Positions 20,075-30,082 of a stretch of DNA of 64,000 bases are shown here, one piece after another. The notes under the pieces were generated by a model. It saw nothing but the letters and a program-made list of their open reading frames with translations. It did no database searches and had not been told where the DNA came from. This DNA comes from Turicibacter sp. TJ11 (GTDB lineage: Bacteria; Bacillota_I; Bacilli_A; MOL361; Turicibacteraceae), in assembly GCF_021497505.1 (NCBI RefSeq), contig NZ_CP069349.1, positions 1,641,001-1,705,000 on the forward strand. Reading direction: 5' to 3'. Position 1 is the stretch's first letter. Each line of letters opens with the position of its first letter. The position numbers and the translations under genes are program-made.

Positions 20075-20548
20075 TTAATCCCTCCCAACCATTTGATTAT
20101 ATAAATCATTCAGTTGAGCCATCGCTTCACTTGCCTTTTGATGATGACAAAGATCGGGGTGAATCACTTTAGAAATTTTATCTCGCCATGATTTAGCTTG
20201 ACGTTGATCACTGAAATGCGTACTTTTAATATTCAGTTTATTCATTCGTAACTGTCCATCTAACTCTGTTAAATAAAAAATATACTCACTAGCAAGACTA
20301 GTAAAGTAATCACTGTCATTAACACGATCATTAACTCGTTCTTTACTCACTTCAACTGATGGATGTTCATTTACTTTTAATGTTTCAAGTTTTTGTTTAA
20401 AACTACTAATAGCCTCTATTAGTTCGTTCCAACTACGACCGGTAATATGAATATGTTTTCCCCCATCAAGCTTAATTTGCCTTCTAACTTCATTAAAAGT
20501 TCCTAATTGTTTTAGTTCTTCTGAATCTTTAACTTTTAACCACTCCAA
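20075..20548 (-). CDS. J-domain-like (HPD motif) protein
   Basis: A 157-residue protein starting at TTG 20548, with GGGGGG five bases upstream. The C-terminal 45 residues (SWRDKISKVIHPDLCHHQKASEAMAQLNDLYNQ, written here as key parts KVIHPDLC and AMAQLNDLYN) look like helices II-III of a DnaJ domain, with the HPD tripeptide that contacts DnaK. The N-terminal part is charged and helical and not recognised. It is the first gene of a two-gene unit with the HNH-like protein. A terminator of ppk lies upstream, so it must have its own promoter. Confidence 0.5.
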   Translation of the reverse strand: MEWLKVKDSEELKQLGTFNEVRRQIKLDGGKHIHITGRSWNELIEAISSFKQKLETLKVNEHPSVEVSKERVNDRVNDSDYFTSLASEYIFYLTELDGQLRMNKLNIKSTHFSDQRQAKSWRDKISKVIHPDLCHHQKASEAMAQLNDLYNQMVGRD

Positions 20549-20614
20549 ACGAATCCCCCCATTTCACTATCATCTATTATCACTGTATTCAGAAAAAAGA
20601 GGTAATATGAACAG

Positions 20615-20656
20615 AAAAAAGCATCGATCATTTCCTCAATCATCGATGCTTTTTTT
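20615..20656 (-). terminator. Terminator downstream of ppk
   Basis: AAAAAAGCATCGAT / ATCGATGCTTTTTT hairpin, 140 bp after the ppk stop codon and upstream of the J-like gene. Confidence 0.85.
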
Positions 20657-20793
20657 ATATGTATTTATTCATTTCTAACACGATTTTTAAAAACAAATGA
20701 TCGAATTGTTACTCAGACATCTTAAAGTAAAATGAATCGACCACTAGTCTAACTTAAATATTATCTCTCATAAGAGATGTCCTAAACTTACGT

Positions 20794-22878
20794 TTATCTT
20801 GAGATGGGAACTAAAACGTCACAAATTTTTAATTTATTTGAATCATCCTTCATGAGTTGCCACATTTCTAATTGAGCATTCATCACAGGTTTACGCGGTG
20901 CGACAAGTTTGTAACTTCCATCTGATTGTAGTTCGTACGCATTCGTATTATCACTTAAATAAATCTCTAAAATTTGTTTCATCTTTTCTTTAATGGTTTC
21001 ATCTTCAACAATTCCCATCGTTTCTACGCGTCGACTTAAATTACGATACATCCAATCAGCACTTGAAATATAAAACTCCTCATCTCCATCATTATAAAAA
21101 TAATAAATGCGACTATGCTCGAGCAATCGTCCAACAATACTTCGTACTGTAATATGATCACTAACTCCTTTAAGTTGTGGACGTAAGCAACAAACTCCTC
21201 TAACAATTAATTCAATTTTAACGCCTGCCGCTGATGCTTCGTACAATTTCGTAATGAGTTGTTTATCATATAATCCATTCATCTTAGCAATAATATGTGC
21301 CTTTTTTCCCGCTTTAGCATGTTTAATTTCTCGATCAATGAGCATTTCAAACTTTAAACGCAGTTTATGAGGAGCAATCGTTAACTTCTTCATTCGATCA
21401 GCCGACGCGTAGCCAGATAGCATGTTAAATAAGATCGATGCATCTTCACCAAATTGATAATCTGATGTTAAAATCCCCATATCTGTATAAAAATTAGCTG
21501 TAACATCATTATAATTCCCTGTACCAAAATGAACGTAACGTCTTAATCCCTCTTTTTCTTTACGAACGATTAATAATATTTTACAGTGTGTTTTTAAGCC
21601 AATGACACCATAAATCACATGACAACCTGACTTTTCAAGTTTTCGTGCCCAATGAATATTATTTTCTTCATCAAATCTCGCTTTTAATTCAACTAAAACA
21701 GTCACTTGCTTTCCGTTTTCTGCGGCACGTGCTAAAGCTTCAACAATTGGAGAGTTTCCGCTCACACGATATAAGGTTTGTTTAATCGCTAAAACTTTCG
21801 GATCATCTGCTGCCTGTTGGACCATTTTTACAATCGGATCAAATGATTGAAAAGGATGGTGTAGCAAGATATCCTTTTCTTTTAAGACATCAAAGATCAC
21901 TCGCTCCTTTAATTCTGAAATAGAATTTGGAATCTTACGTTTAAATTTTAACTCTTCGTAACCTTCAATACTTGCAAGCTTTGATAAAAAAGTGAGATCG
22001 ACTGGGCCATGAACACGAAACGTATATTCATCTTCTATTTCTAATTCTTCTTCTAGAATCGTCACCACTTCTCTTGGAGCTTGTGATTCAATTTCAAGAC
22101 GAATGACTTCTCCCCATTTTCTTTGTTTTAATGATTCTTCAATCGTTTCTAATAAGTCTTCTGCTTCTTCTTCATCCACATGCATCGCCGCATTTTTAGT
22201 AATCCGATAACAGCAACTATGTAAAACATCATGACTGCTAAAGAGTTCAGATAACTTTGGTTTAATTAAATCCTCAAGTAAAATATGAACTGATCCTGTT
22301 TTTGTAGGAACACGAACGATTCGTGGTAACACAGATGGAACTTGAATGGTTGCAAAAACTTGTTCATAATCTTGTTTACCTATGAGTAACAGTCCAATAT
22401 TTAACGTCTTATCTAAAATTAACGGAAACGGACGTGCTTGATCAATGACCATTGGAGTTAAAACTGGATAAATCTGCGTTTGATAGTAATAATCCATATA
22501 ACCTTTGGTTTTTTCATCTAACTGCTCATACTTCACTAGCTCGATGTCATGAGTCTTTAATTCCTCTAGTAATTGATCATATGTCTCATACAGGTCACTA
22601 ACTAGTGTTCTTGTCTTAAACAACGATTCTTTCATTCGTTGAATCGGCGTACGTCCTGAAATATCTAACGAATTGAGTTCCGCTTGACATAAATCATATA
22701 AACCTGCAACTCTAACCATAAAAAACTCATCTAAATTAGAGCTAACAATGGATAAAAACTTGGCACGCTCCAGTAATGGATTCGCATGATTCTTTCCCTG
22801 ATCTAATACTCGTTGATTAAACTCGATTAAACTTAATTCTCGATTAAAAAAATGACTTGGTTGATCTAACGACTTCAT
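20794..22878 (-). CDS. ppk: Polyphosphate kinase 1
   Basis: A 694-residue PPK1, which transfers the ATP gamma-phosphate onto polyphosphate chains. Signatures: the N-terminal FFNRELSLIEFNQRVLD, LTPMVIDQARPFPLI, and a catalytic core with IKQTLYRVSGNSPIVEAL and the autophosphorylated histidine in VHFGTGNYND, then SSADWMYRNLSRRVE near the C-terminus. Length matches the family. It is divergent from ppx across a 422-bp spacer, a natural pairing of polyphosphate synthesis and breakdown. Confidence 0.95.
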   Translation of the reverse strand: MKSLDQPSHFFNRELSLIEFNQRVLDQGKNHANPLLERAKFLSIVSSNLDEFFMVRVAGLYDLCQAELNSLDISGRTPIQRMKESLFKTRTLVSDLYETYDQLLEELKTHDIELVKYEQLDEKTKGYMDYYYQTQIYPVLTPMVIDQARPFPLILDKTLNIGLLLIGKQDYEQVFATIQVPSVLPRIVRVPTKTGSVHILLEDLIKPKLSELFSSHDVLHSCCYRITKNAAMHVDEEEAEDLLETIEESLKQRKWGEVIRLEIESQAPREVVTILEEELEIEDEYTFRVHGPVDLTFLSKLASIEGYEELKFKRKIPNSISELKERVIFDVLKEKDILLHHPFQSFDPIVKMVQQAADDPKVLAIKQTLYRVSGNSPIVEALARAAENGKQVTVLVELKARFDEENNIHWARKLEKSGCHVIYGVIGLKTHCKILLIVRKEKEGLRRYVHFGTGNYNDVTANFYTDMGILTSDYQFGEDASILFNMLSGYASADRMKKLTIAPHKLRLKFEMLIDREIKHAKAGKKAHIIAKMNGLYDKQLITKLYEASAAGVKIELIVRGVCCLRPQLKGVSDHITVRSIVGRLLEHSRIYYFYNDGDEEFYISSADWMYRNLSRRVETMGIVEDETIKEKMKQILEIYLSDNTNAYELQSDGSYKLVAPRKPVMNAQLEMWQLMKDDSNKLKICDVLVPISR

Positions 22879-23300
22879 CCTCTATTTCTCCCTATTCTAT
22901 CTACCTATTTTTAATCATATTATCGACTTCAAATGAATTAATCTTCTGTAATATTTTTATTAACTTTTTGTTAAAACATTCGTCTTTTTTTGATTTCATT
23001 AAAATCATATCGGTCTTTTCTAATATTCTATGCTCTTTTGCTATATTATATATATAAGCCTAGATAAATTTTCTAGAGAAAAAGTTCTTAGCGTCATCAT
23101 GATTTTTTACAAGATAGATTTATTTCTAACACATGTAGAGAAATTTTAAAAAAGATTAGTTTTATTAGGATTTAAAAAATTCATAAACTAAAACTCATAT
23201 TAACTAATAAAATACAGCTACAAAACGAGTGATTAAGATTAATTTTGAAATCAGAATCAAATAATATCACTCATAATCAAAAGATAAAGGTGTGATTTGA
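22879..23300. other. ppk-ppx divergent intergenic region
   Basis: A 422-bp AT-rich spacer that should hold both promoters. It contains a degenerate member of the dispersed hairpin repeat at 23045-23097. No obvious Pho-box found. Confidence 0.45.
23045..23097 (+). repeat. Dispersed hairpin repeat, degenerate copy D
   Basis: Starts TATATATAAG like the other copies, then AGCCTAG-AT, a TTTTCT/AGAAAA core and the conserved TTAG at 23088-23091. The outer stem is decayed compared with the copies at 59977 and 60104. Confidence 0.4.
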
Positions 23301-24770
23301 TTGAAAAGATTGAGCATTATCGACATAGGTTCAAACTCAATTAAAGTTTTAATTGCAACACTGTATTCGGACCGTTACTACGATATTATTAAAGAGGAAA
23401 AAGTCCCTTTTCGTATCAGTCAATTTTTAAGTCCTGATCAAACGTTAACTGAAGAAGGAAGCAAACAATTACTTGATATTTTAAGTTACTTTAAACATTT
23501 AAGTGATTATCATCGCGTGGATCAAATTCTAGCCATTGCAACAGAAGCGACTCGTCGTCTCAAAAATGCTACTGAACTCCTGGCTCGTATCCAAAACCAA
23601 CTTCAAATTTCGGTTGAACTTCTTCCTGGAGAAACCGAGGCGTATTATGGTTACCTCGCAACCCTTCATACCATTGATTTGTCTGATTACCTTCAAATTG
23701 ATATTGGTGGATCAAGCATGGAAATTGTTTTAGTGAAAAATAAGAAATTAATACATGCTGTCAGTCTTCCACTAGGTGCTATTGCGACGAGTAAACAATT
23801 TAATTTATCAGAGGAAATTACTAAAGAAAAAGAAGACACTTTCAATGAATTTATTCAATCTTCTTATCAGCAGATTCCTTGGTTAAAAGAAGCCATTCAT
23901 CTACCGATTGTTGGGATTGGCGGAACAGTACGAATGATTAGTAAAATCTATCGCCAATCAACTGGCGATACGATTAAACTTCAACATCACTATAAACTAT
24001 CCAATAAAAATATAAATACCGTCTATGAACTCCTCGCTCCTTTGCCACTTAAAGATCGTTTAACGATTAAAGGGATGTCAAAGGAACGTGCTGATATTGT
24101 TTTAGGCTGCCTCATGACTGTTCAATCACTGATGCGATACATTGACTCTAAAGAACTCATCATTAACCGGTACGGAATTCGACAAGGACTATTATTTAAA
24201 AATCTTCAACTCCCTGCTCATTCTGTGTTAGACTATTCTATTTGTAACTTACTCATTCATTTTAAGTTAGATGAACATTACAATGATCGACTTAAGCAGT
24301 CGACATTAACAATTGCTAATCAACTCGGTATAAACGATCACTCTTCTTTAAGTACTTTAAAAGTAATAAGTAAACTGCATCAAATCGGTCAGGTTATTTC
24401 TGCACAAAACATCAATAAACATACGTTTCACTTGTTGATGAATCTTCAAATTAACGGACTTGAACCGAAAGAGCAACTAATGGCTGCTTATTCCATTAAA
24501 CTTCTTGATCGCTTTAACATAAAAAACGAACATGCTAATCTTTTAACAGACGAAGATTTAATGAAATGTAAACAATATGCACTCATTCTTCAACTAGCAA
24601 ACGAATTAATTGCACTCATCCATGAATTTGATGAACTTAAAATCAGTTCAGATACAATCAATATCCAACTCTCTCACCCCATTCCTCATCTTTATATCAA
24701 CAAAATTAATCACTTATCCACTTTATATGAAGAAGTATTTCATCGCCAATTACTCATCAACCAGCTATAA
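23301..24770 (+). CDS. ppx: Ppx/GppA-family exopolyphosphatase
   Basis: A 489-residue ASKHA-fold phosphatase that shortens polyphosphate (or acts on pppGpp). Motifs: IIDIGSNSIKVLIA at the N-terminus, ATEATRR (about residue 78), LQIDIGGSSMEIVL (about 137) and PIVGIGGTVRMI (about 208). A C-terminal HD-like helical region follows, as in long-form Ppx. The start is TTG at 23301, with AAAGGTGTGA upstream. It is divergent from ppk, so the pair controls polyphosphate turnover. Confidence 0.9.
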   Translation: MKRLSIIDIGSNSIKVLIATLYSDRYYDIIKEEKVPFRISQFLSPDQTLTEEGSKQLLDILSYFKHLSDYHRVDQILAIATEATRRLKNATELLARIQNQLQISVELLPGETEAYYGYLATLHTIDLSDYLQIDIGGSSMEIVLVKNKKLIHAVSLPLGAIATSKQFNLSEEITKEKEDTFNEFIQSSYQQIPWLKEAIHLPIVGIGGTVRMISKIYRQSTGDTIKLQHHYKLSNKNINTVYELLAPLPLKDRLTIKGMSKERADIVLGCLMTVQSLMRYIDSKELIINRYGIRQGLLFKNLQLPAHSVLDYSICNLLIHFKLDEHYNDRLKQSTLTIANQLGINDHSSLSTLKVISKLHQIGQVISAQNINKHTFHLLMNLQINGLEPKEQLMAAYSIKLLDRFNIKNEHANLLTDEDLMKCKQYALILQLANELIALIHEFDELKISSDTINIQLSHPIPHLYINKINHLSTLYEEVFHRQLLINQL

Positions 24771-24886
24771 TCACGAAGAACTATCTACACTCTAAATCTT
24801 TAATGATATTTATTAATGAGAACACGAATCATTCAGTTAGCAAGGTCATCTATTATATATTAAAAAGAGGATTAACGAGGACAATG

Positions 24887-24926
24887 AAAAAGGAGCTTAT
24901 TATTTTAAAATAATAAGCTCCTTTTT
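24887..24926. terminator. Perfect 20-bp palindromic terminator shared with the IS right end
   Basis: Two 20-nt arms (AAAAAGGAGC... and ...GCTCCTTTTT) with no unpaired loop in the DNA, between convergent ppx and the amidohydrolase. The same two arms, separated by AT, form the right-end hairpin of the IS at 43932-43973. Confidence 0.9.
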
Positions 24927-24932
24927 CAATAA

Positions 24933-26252
24933 CTATAATTCTTTTGAACGTTCAATTGCACGTTGTTTGAAAATTTTCATTTCTTGCATTAATGCTTCTT
25001 TAATCTCCTGTTGATTAAAAATAGATTGCTTTTCCTTTAACACACGTACCCCATTAATCCAGACACTATCCACATTTGAAGCATTTGCACTATATACAAT
25101 GGCTGAATATGGATCATAAATTGGGAACATATTTACCGAGTTTGTTTCAATCAAAACAAGATCCGCTTTTTTACCAACTTCTAATGAGCCAATTTTTTCA
25201 TCCATCTTTAACACTTTCGCTCCTTCAATCGTCGCTAACTTTAAAATTTCTTCTGCTTTAAATAATGACCGATCTTTATAATGTGTTTTTTGAGCATAAA
25301 CTGTTGTTTTCATTTGAGTAAATAAATCCAGTGTATTTCCACTACTTGGCCCATCCGTTCCAAGTCCAACTGTAATTCCATGCTGCACCATTTCTTTAAT
25401 AGGTGAAATCCCTTTTCCAGCTTTCATATTCGATCCTACACAATGTGCTACACTTGTTCCACGTGCGGCCATTAACTTCATATCATGTTCATTGACATGA
25501 ATACAATGCGCAGCTACTAAGCGATCACTCAACACACCAATTGAATCTAAATATTCCACTGGTGTCATATTATAATTTTCACGAAATTCCTTCATTTCAT
25601 AATCCATTTCAGCGACATGCATAGAAATTAACGTATCGTATGTCTTGGCAATTTCGTGGGCCGCCTTTAATGCAGAAGCGTCATTTGTATTCGTTGCATG
25701 AGGTGCAATGATTGGTGTCACTAATTCATGTGATTTCCAGTTACGAATAAAATTCTCACTATAGTCAAGGCCACCATATGCTTCTTCACAATCACATGTT
25801 GGAAAGTTAATAACCGTCTCTCCAAGAACTCCGCGCATTTGCATCTCATCGCATGCACGTGCCACTTCCTCTTCAAAGTAGTACATATCTAAAAACGTCG
25901 TTACACCACTACGTTGCATCTCTAAAATACCATAACGTGCTGCTTCATAAACTAATGATGCATTCATACATTCAATTTCGAGCGGAAATAAGTAACGGCG
26001 AAGTCGATCCGGACAGTCATCTCCTAATGATCGAAAAGGAATCATTGAAACGTGCGCATGTGTATTAACCATTCCTGGAATCAGTAGGCCTCCCATCGCA
26101 TCAATCACTTCATCCGCATCTTCTGCTAATAAAGCATCATAATCACCCACATAAGTAATTTGATCATCTTCCATCATTAACATTCCTTGTGGATAGGTTG
26201 ATAACGCCTGATCCATTGTTAAAATCCAAGCATTTTTAATTAAAGTTTTCAT
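24933..26252 (-). CDS. Amidohydrolase, MTA/SAH deaminase-like
   Basis: A metal-dependent amidohydrolase of about 439 residues in the TRZ/ATZ-MtaD group, which deaminates S-adenosylhomocysteine, methylthioadenosine or related bases. Motifs: GMVNTHAHVSM (metal HxH, about residue 60), PHATNTN, SMHVAEMDYE (metal His), VAAHCIHVNEHD and GLGTDGPSSGNTLDLF (metal Asp). I use the second ATG of ATGATGAAA (26252), 6 nt after GGAGG. It overlaps the end of adeC by 17 bp and ends the riboswitch-headed purine operon, so a purine-type substrate is likely; guanine deamination is possible but not shown. Confidence 0.8.
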   Translation of the reverse strand: MKTLIKNAWILTMDQALSTYPQGMLMMEDDQITYVGDYDALLAEDADEVIDAMGGLLIPGMVNTHAHVSMIPFRSLGDDCPDRLRRYLFPLEIECMNASLVYEAARYGILEMQRSGVTTFLDMYYFEEEVARACDEMQMRGVLGETVINFPTCDCEEAYGGLDYSENFIRNWKSHELVTPIIAPHATNTNDASALKAAHEIAKTYDTLISMHVAEMDYEMKEFRENYNMTPVEYLDSIGVLSDRLVAAHCIHVNEHDMKLMAARGTSVAHCVGSNMKAGKGISPIKEMVQHGITVGLGTDGPSSGNTLDLFTQMKTTVYAQKTHYKDRSLFKAEEILKLATIEGAKVLKMDEKIGSLEVGKKADLVLIETNSVNMFPIYDPYSAIVYSANASNVDSVWINGVRVLKEKQSIFNQQEIKEALMQEMKIFKQRAIERSKEL

Positions 26253-27945
26253 CATATACCTCCGCAATTAATGGAATTATTTCTTGTGTTTTTGTATTAA
26301 TCATTCCAACATCGGTGACTTTTAATTCAGGCGAAACCGGAAGAGATAATGTTGAAAAAGACATAATTTCATTATCATGTTGATAACCTAATTGTTGCAT
26401 TGCAACTCGAACTTCTTTTAATTGTTGAGCTAATACTTGAATCGGTTGAGCACTGATAATCCCACCTATTTCTAGAAATGCTTTAGCAACTACGCATCCG
26501 TTCTGTACAACGACATAGCCTCCTTGCATCTCACAAATCGTTTGTTGAGCTAGCATCATATCCTCTGCATGATTCCCCATCACCATGACATTGTGATGAT
26601 CATGTGCGCAAGATGTTGCAATAGCTCCACGCTGATGAATAGGTGCATCTAATAAAGCATGTGCTATATTATTATTTTTTCCATAACGCTCATAAATCGT
26701 TAATAAACAAAGATTAGCCGACTTATAATCAAGTTGTCCCTTTTTAATAATAACTTCTTTTTGGATATGTTTAGTAAATGTTGAATGGGGTTGTATTTGA
26801 ATGACATTACAGATTGCTTTTTTTCCAGACACTTTAATTTTGAAATCTTCAATTGTTGCCTTTTTACACTTAATTGATTCATAAAAATAGGAGGGAAATA
26901 TTTGATCGTGCTTTTCTTTATAGGTGAAATCTTCACCCCAGACACACTCACCCTTTTTATAAACAGAATGAATCGTAAACTGATTTAAATCACTTAAAAC
27001 AATAAAGTCAGCTAAACGCCCAGGAGCAATCATTCCTCTATCCTCTAAATGCATCCGTCTAGCAGGCGTATAAGTGGAACAATAAATGGCTTTTTCGACT
27101 GACATCCCTAATGAAACAGCTAATTTAATCAGTTCATTTAAGTGTCCTTTGAGGAGTTGATCAACCATCACATCATCTGTCACAAAAGCAAAATAGTCAT
27201 AAAAATGATGATTGATTAGCGTTTGAATCGTTTCTTTCGTCATAGACTTCTTTTGAATTTCTAAAAACATCCCACTTTTAATTTTTTCTACAATACTCTC
27301 CGGAGTTTGTTGCGTATGATCAGCGGTGACACCTGCTGCAATAAAATCAGCTAAATCTCGACCAGTAATTTTTGGACAATGACCTTCAATTGGTAAAAAG
27401 GGCTTTAGTTCTTGGCAAGCTTTAATAATATCCTTAATCATTGATGTTTCTTCTTTACATAAATGTTGAAAGTTCATTACTTCCCCAAGACATAAAATCA
27501 TTGGATTTTTAAGAAGTGTTTTCACTTCATTGACTCCTATGAATCCACCTGTTGTTTCTAACTGAGGTGACGTTGAAGGGACTGAAGAAGGAATGCCATA
27601 AAAAATATCCAATGCGGTCGCATTGGATAAAAATGATTGAACTCCTTCAATTCCAAACACATTTGCAACCTCATGAGGGTCAGCAACCACCGTCGTAACC
27701 CCATGAGGTAAAACTGCTTCGGAAAAGCGTGAAGGTAAAGTCATAGAACTTTCAATATGTATATGAATATCAATTAAGCCTGGAATCATCCATTTTCCTG
27801 TTCCATCCATAACTACTGATTCATTTGTTATCGATAATGAATCAGCAATATAAGCGAAACGTCCATTCTCAATTAATACATCTTTTATTTCAAATTGTTG
27901 AGTAAATGTTTGATAGACTGAAATATTTTTTATGATCATACCCAT
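26236..27945 (-). CDS. adeC: Adenine deaminase
   Basis: A 569-residue adenine deaminase converting adenine to hypoxanthine. Motifs: PGLIDIHIHIESSM, VADPHEVANVFG, LGEVMN, EGHCPKITGRDL, FVTDDV and a C-terminal HDHHNVMVMG block, at the usual spacing. Length fits the AdeC/YerA family. The ATG at 27945 has GGAGGATTCAAT upstream. It sits between the ABC transporter genes and the second amidohydrolase in the operon under the guanine riboswitch, which supports a purine-salvage role. Confidence 0.93.
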   Translation of the reverse strand: MGMIIKNISVYQTFTQQFEIKDVLIENGRFAYIADSLSITNESVVMDGTGKWMIPGLIDIHIHIESSMTLPSRFSEAVLPHGVTTVVADPHEVANVFGIEGVQSFLSNATALDIFYGIPSSVPSTSPQLETTGGFIGVNEVKTLLKNPMILCLGEVMNFQHLCKEETSMIKDIIKACQELKPFLPIEGHCPKITGRDLADFIAAGVTADHTQQTPESIVEKIKSGMFLEIQKKSMTKETIQTLINHHFYDYFAFVTDDVMVDQLLKGHLNELIKLAVSLGMSVEKAIYCSTYTPARRMHLEDRGMIAPGRLADFIVLSDLNQFTIHSVYKKGECVWGEDFTYKEKHDQIFPSYFYESIKCKKATIEDFKIKVSGKKAICNVIQIQPHSTFTKHIQKEVIIKKGQLDYKSANLCLLTIYERYGKNNNIAHALLDAPIHQRGAIATSCAHDHHNVMVMGNHAEDMMLAQQTICEMQGGYVVVQNGCVVAKAFLEIGGIISAQPIQVLAQQLKEVRVAMQQLGYQHDNEIMSFSTLSLPVSPELKVTDVGMINTKTQEIIPLIAEVYDENFN

Positions 27946-27964
27946 ATTGAATCCTCCGCTTTAA

Positions 27965-29017
27965 TTAACGGTTAACAATACGGTTCCATTGATCAATCCA
28001 ATTATTTAATAATGGATTAACAAATGAATAGTTTATTACTTTAGCATTCTCTGCTACTTCACCATAAGTTTTATTTTGTGCTACATCTTCAGTTAAGACA
28101 ACATCTTTATTAGTTGGTGCTTCATTTAAGCTAACTGCTGTTGTACTTTGTAGCTCTTGGCTTAAACGCCAGTTCACATATTCATAAGCTAATTCTTTAT
28201 TCTGAGAATTTTTATTAATATCAACTGTGTTGAAGTTAGCATACGTTCCTGATGCAGGAACAACGAATTTTACATTGGGTTGTGCTTGCTCAATAGTAGG
28301 GATTCCAAAATCTCCAACAACTGCAACTGCAATTTCACCTGAAGCAAACATATTAGCTAAGTCACTTGACTTTGCATATGTCTTAACAATATTTGATTTT
28401 AATTCTTCTAATGCTTTAAATGCAGCTTCACCTTGATCTGCTTCAATATCTCCATTTGCAAAATCGTTAGCTACATAAACCATTGCTGGTCCAAATGTTG
28501 TTGTAATATCTGGGATTGAAATTTTACCTTCTAATGCTGGATTCCATAAATCAGACCAGTCATTAATTTCAAATCCAACAGCATCTGGGTTATAAATAAT
28601 CCCAATACTGTTTACTGTATAAGCAGCTCCAAATCCGTCTTCAGCTAATTTTGCTGCTGGCTCAATTAATGAAGTAGCGTTTGGAATTTTTGAATAATCG
28701 ATTGATTCAAATAATCCAGCTTCATATCCATTAGCTGCTGCTGATTGTGATAACTCAACGATATCAACTGAAGCATTTGGATTATTAGCTAATTTAGTGT
28801 AACGTTCATTCGTTCCACCAATTTCTAATACTAATTCACAATCAAATTTTTCTTCAAATGGAATTTTAACTTCTTGTTCCCATACATCTTGACTTAATCC
28901 CCACGTTGAAACAACTAATTGTTTTTTCCCTGAACCTTCTGTTTCATTTCCTGAACATCCAGTTACAAGTGCTAGTGCCATTGCAGCTCCTAATGCTAAT
29001 TTCCATGCCTTTTTCAT
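27965..29017 (-). CDS. ABC transporter substrate-binding lipoprotein (PotD-like; probably purine)
   Basis: A lipoprotein of about 350 residues with signal peptide and lipobox (LALVTGCSGNE, Cys about residue 21). The body is a PotD/iron-type periplasmic-binding fold (LVVSTWGLSQDVWEQEV, SIGIIYNPDAVGFEINDWSDLW, SQNKELAYEYVNW). Family homology alone would say spermidine/putrescine. The operon carries a guanine-class riboswitch and adenine deaminase, so I infer a purine base or nucleoside ligand. The ATG at 29017 is better spaced from GAGGAG than the in-frame ATG 9 bases upstream. Confidence 0.8.
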   Translation of the reverse strand: MKKAWKLALGAAMALALVTGCSGNETEGSGKKQLVVSTWGLSQDVWEQEVKIPFEEKFDCELVLEIGGTNERYTKLANNPNASVDIVELSQSAAANGYEAGLFESIDYSKIPNATSLIEPAAKLAEDGFGAAYTVNSIGIIYNPDAVGFEINDWSDLWNPALEGKISIPDITTTFGPAMVYVANDFANGDIEADQGEAAFKALEELKSNIVKTYAKSSDLANMFASGEIAVAVVGDFGIPTIEQAQPNVKFVVPASGTYANFNTVDINKNSQNKELAYEYVNWRLSQELQSTTAVSLNEAPTNKDVVLTEDVAQNKTYGEVAENAKVINYSFVNPLLNNWIDQWNRIVNR

Positions 29018-29042
29018 ACTTTTCATTCTCCTCTTTACTTGT

Positions 29043-30071
29043 TTAAACTAAAACGATTTTGTTAGGCGGAAGATGTAAGGTTAATTCATCATTAATCTCA
29101 TAAACATCTGCTCCATCATGATTTACAACAATTTTTCCGACTTTTGTTTGAACTTCATACTGATAGCTCTTCCCTAAGAACGTACGAACTTGAACGACAC
29201 CTGTTAAACAGTTTTCTTTTTGTTCCTTAACAATCTCGATATCATCTGGGCGAATTGTTCCAAGTGTTGTTGTCGTTTCAGGTAATTCTGATACCGTAAA
29301 TATTAAATTCTCACTTAAGAATGTGTTACCTTCTTGGTGCTTCATCGGAATAAAGTTTTCAAAGCCAATAAAACGAGCAACAAACTCTGTTTTTGGTCTA
29401 GCATAAATATTTTCAGGTGTATCATATTGTTCAATAATCCCTTTATTCATGACAGCCACACGATCAGAAATTGCAAAGCACTCCTCTTGATCATGTGTAA
29501 CAAAGACTGTTGTAATTCCTAATGCTTTTTGAATTCGTTTAATCTCAACACGCATTTGAATGCGAAGTTTTGCATCTAAGTTACTTAATGGTTCATCGAG
29601 CAATAATAGTTTAGGCTCGATGACTAAAGCACGGGCTAATGCAACACGTTGACGTTGTCCACCTGATAATTGTTTAGGTAAGCGATCTTTATACTCTAAT
29701 AATCCACAGACTTCTAACATGTGATCAACTTTTTCTTCGATTTGTTTTTTGTCCATTTTACGAAGCTTCAATCCAAAAGCTACGTTATCTTTTACAGTTA
29801 AGTGCGGAAATAAGGCATAACTTTGGAAAACTAAACCGAAATTACGTTTATGAACTGGAATCTTAGTAAAATTATCATCATCAACTAAGAAGTCCCCATC
29901 TGCTATATCAATAAAACCTGCAATGACGCGTAAAGTTGTTGTCTTACCACATCCACTTGGACCAAGTAAAGACACTAATTCACCTTCTTGCATCTGTAAG
30001 TTTAATCCTTTTAAAATATCATTTTTTCCATCATAAGTGACGCGAATATCGTTTAATTCTACGAATGCCAT
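29043..30071 (-). CDS. ABC transporter ATPase (PotA-like; probably purine uptake)
   Basis: A 342-residue ATPase with Walker A GPSGCGKTT (about residue 37), Q-loop FQSYALFPHLT, signature LSGGQRQRVALARAL, Walker B LLLLDEPLSNLD and switch VTHDQEE. A TOBE-type domain follows (GTIRPDDIEIV and later). This layout is of the PotA/FbpC class. It energises the two permeases just upstream. Spacing to neighbours is 11 and 25 bp, so it is clearly co-transcribed. Confidence 0.88.
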   Translation of the reverse strand: MAFVELNDIRVTYDGKNDILKGLNLQMQEGELVSLLGPSGCGKTTTLRVIAGFIDIADGDFLVDDDNFTKIPVHKRNFGLVFQSYALFPHLTVKDNVAFGLKLRKMDKKQIEEKVDHMLEVCGLLEYKDRLPKQLSGGQRQRVALARALVIEPKLLLLDEPLSNLDAKLRIQMRVEIKRIQKALGITTVFVTHDQEECFAISDRVAVMNKGIIEQYDTPENIYARPKTEFVARFIGFENFIPMKHQEGNTFLSENLIFTVSELPETTTTLGTIRPDDIEIVKEQKENCLTGVVQVRTFLGKSYQYEVQTKVGKIVVNHDGADVYEINDELTLHLPPNKIVLV

Positions 30072-30082
30072 GGTGTCTCCTC

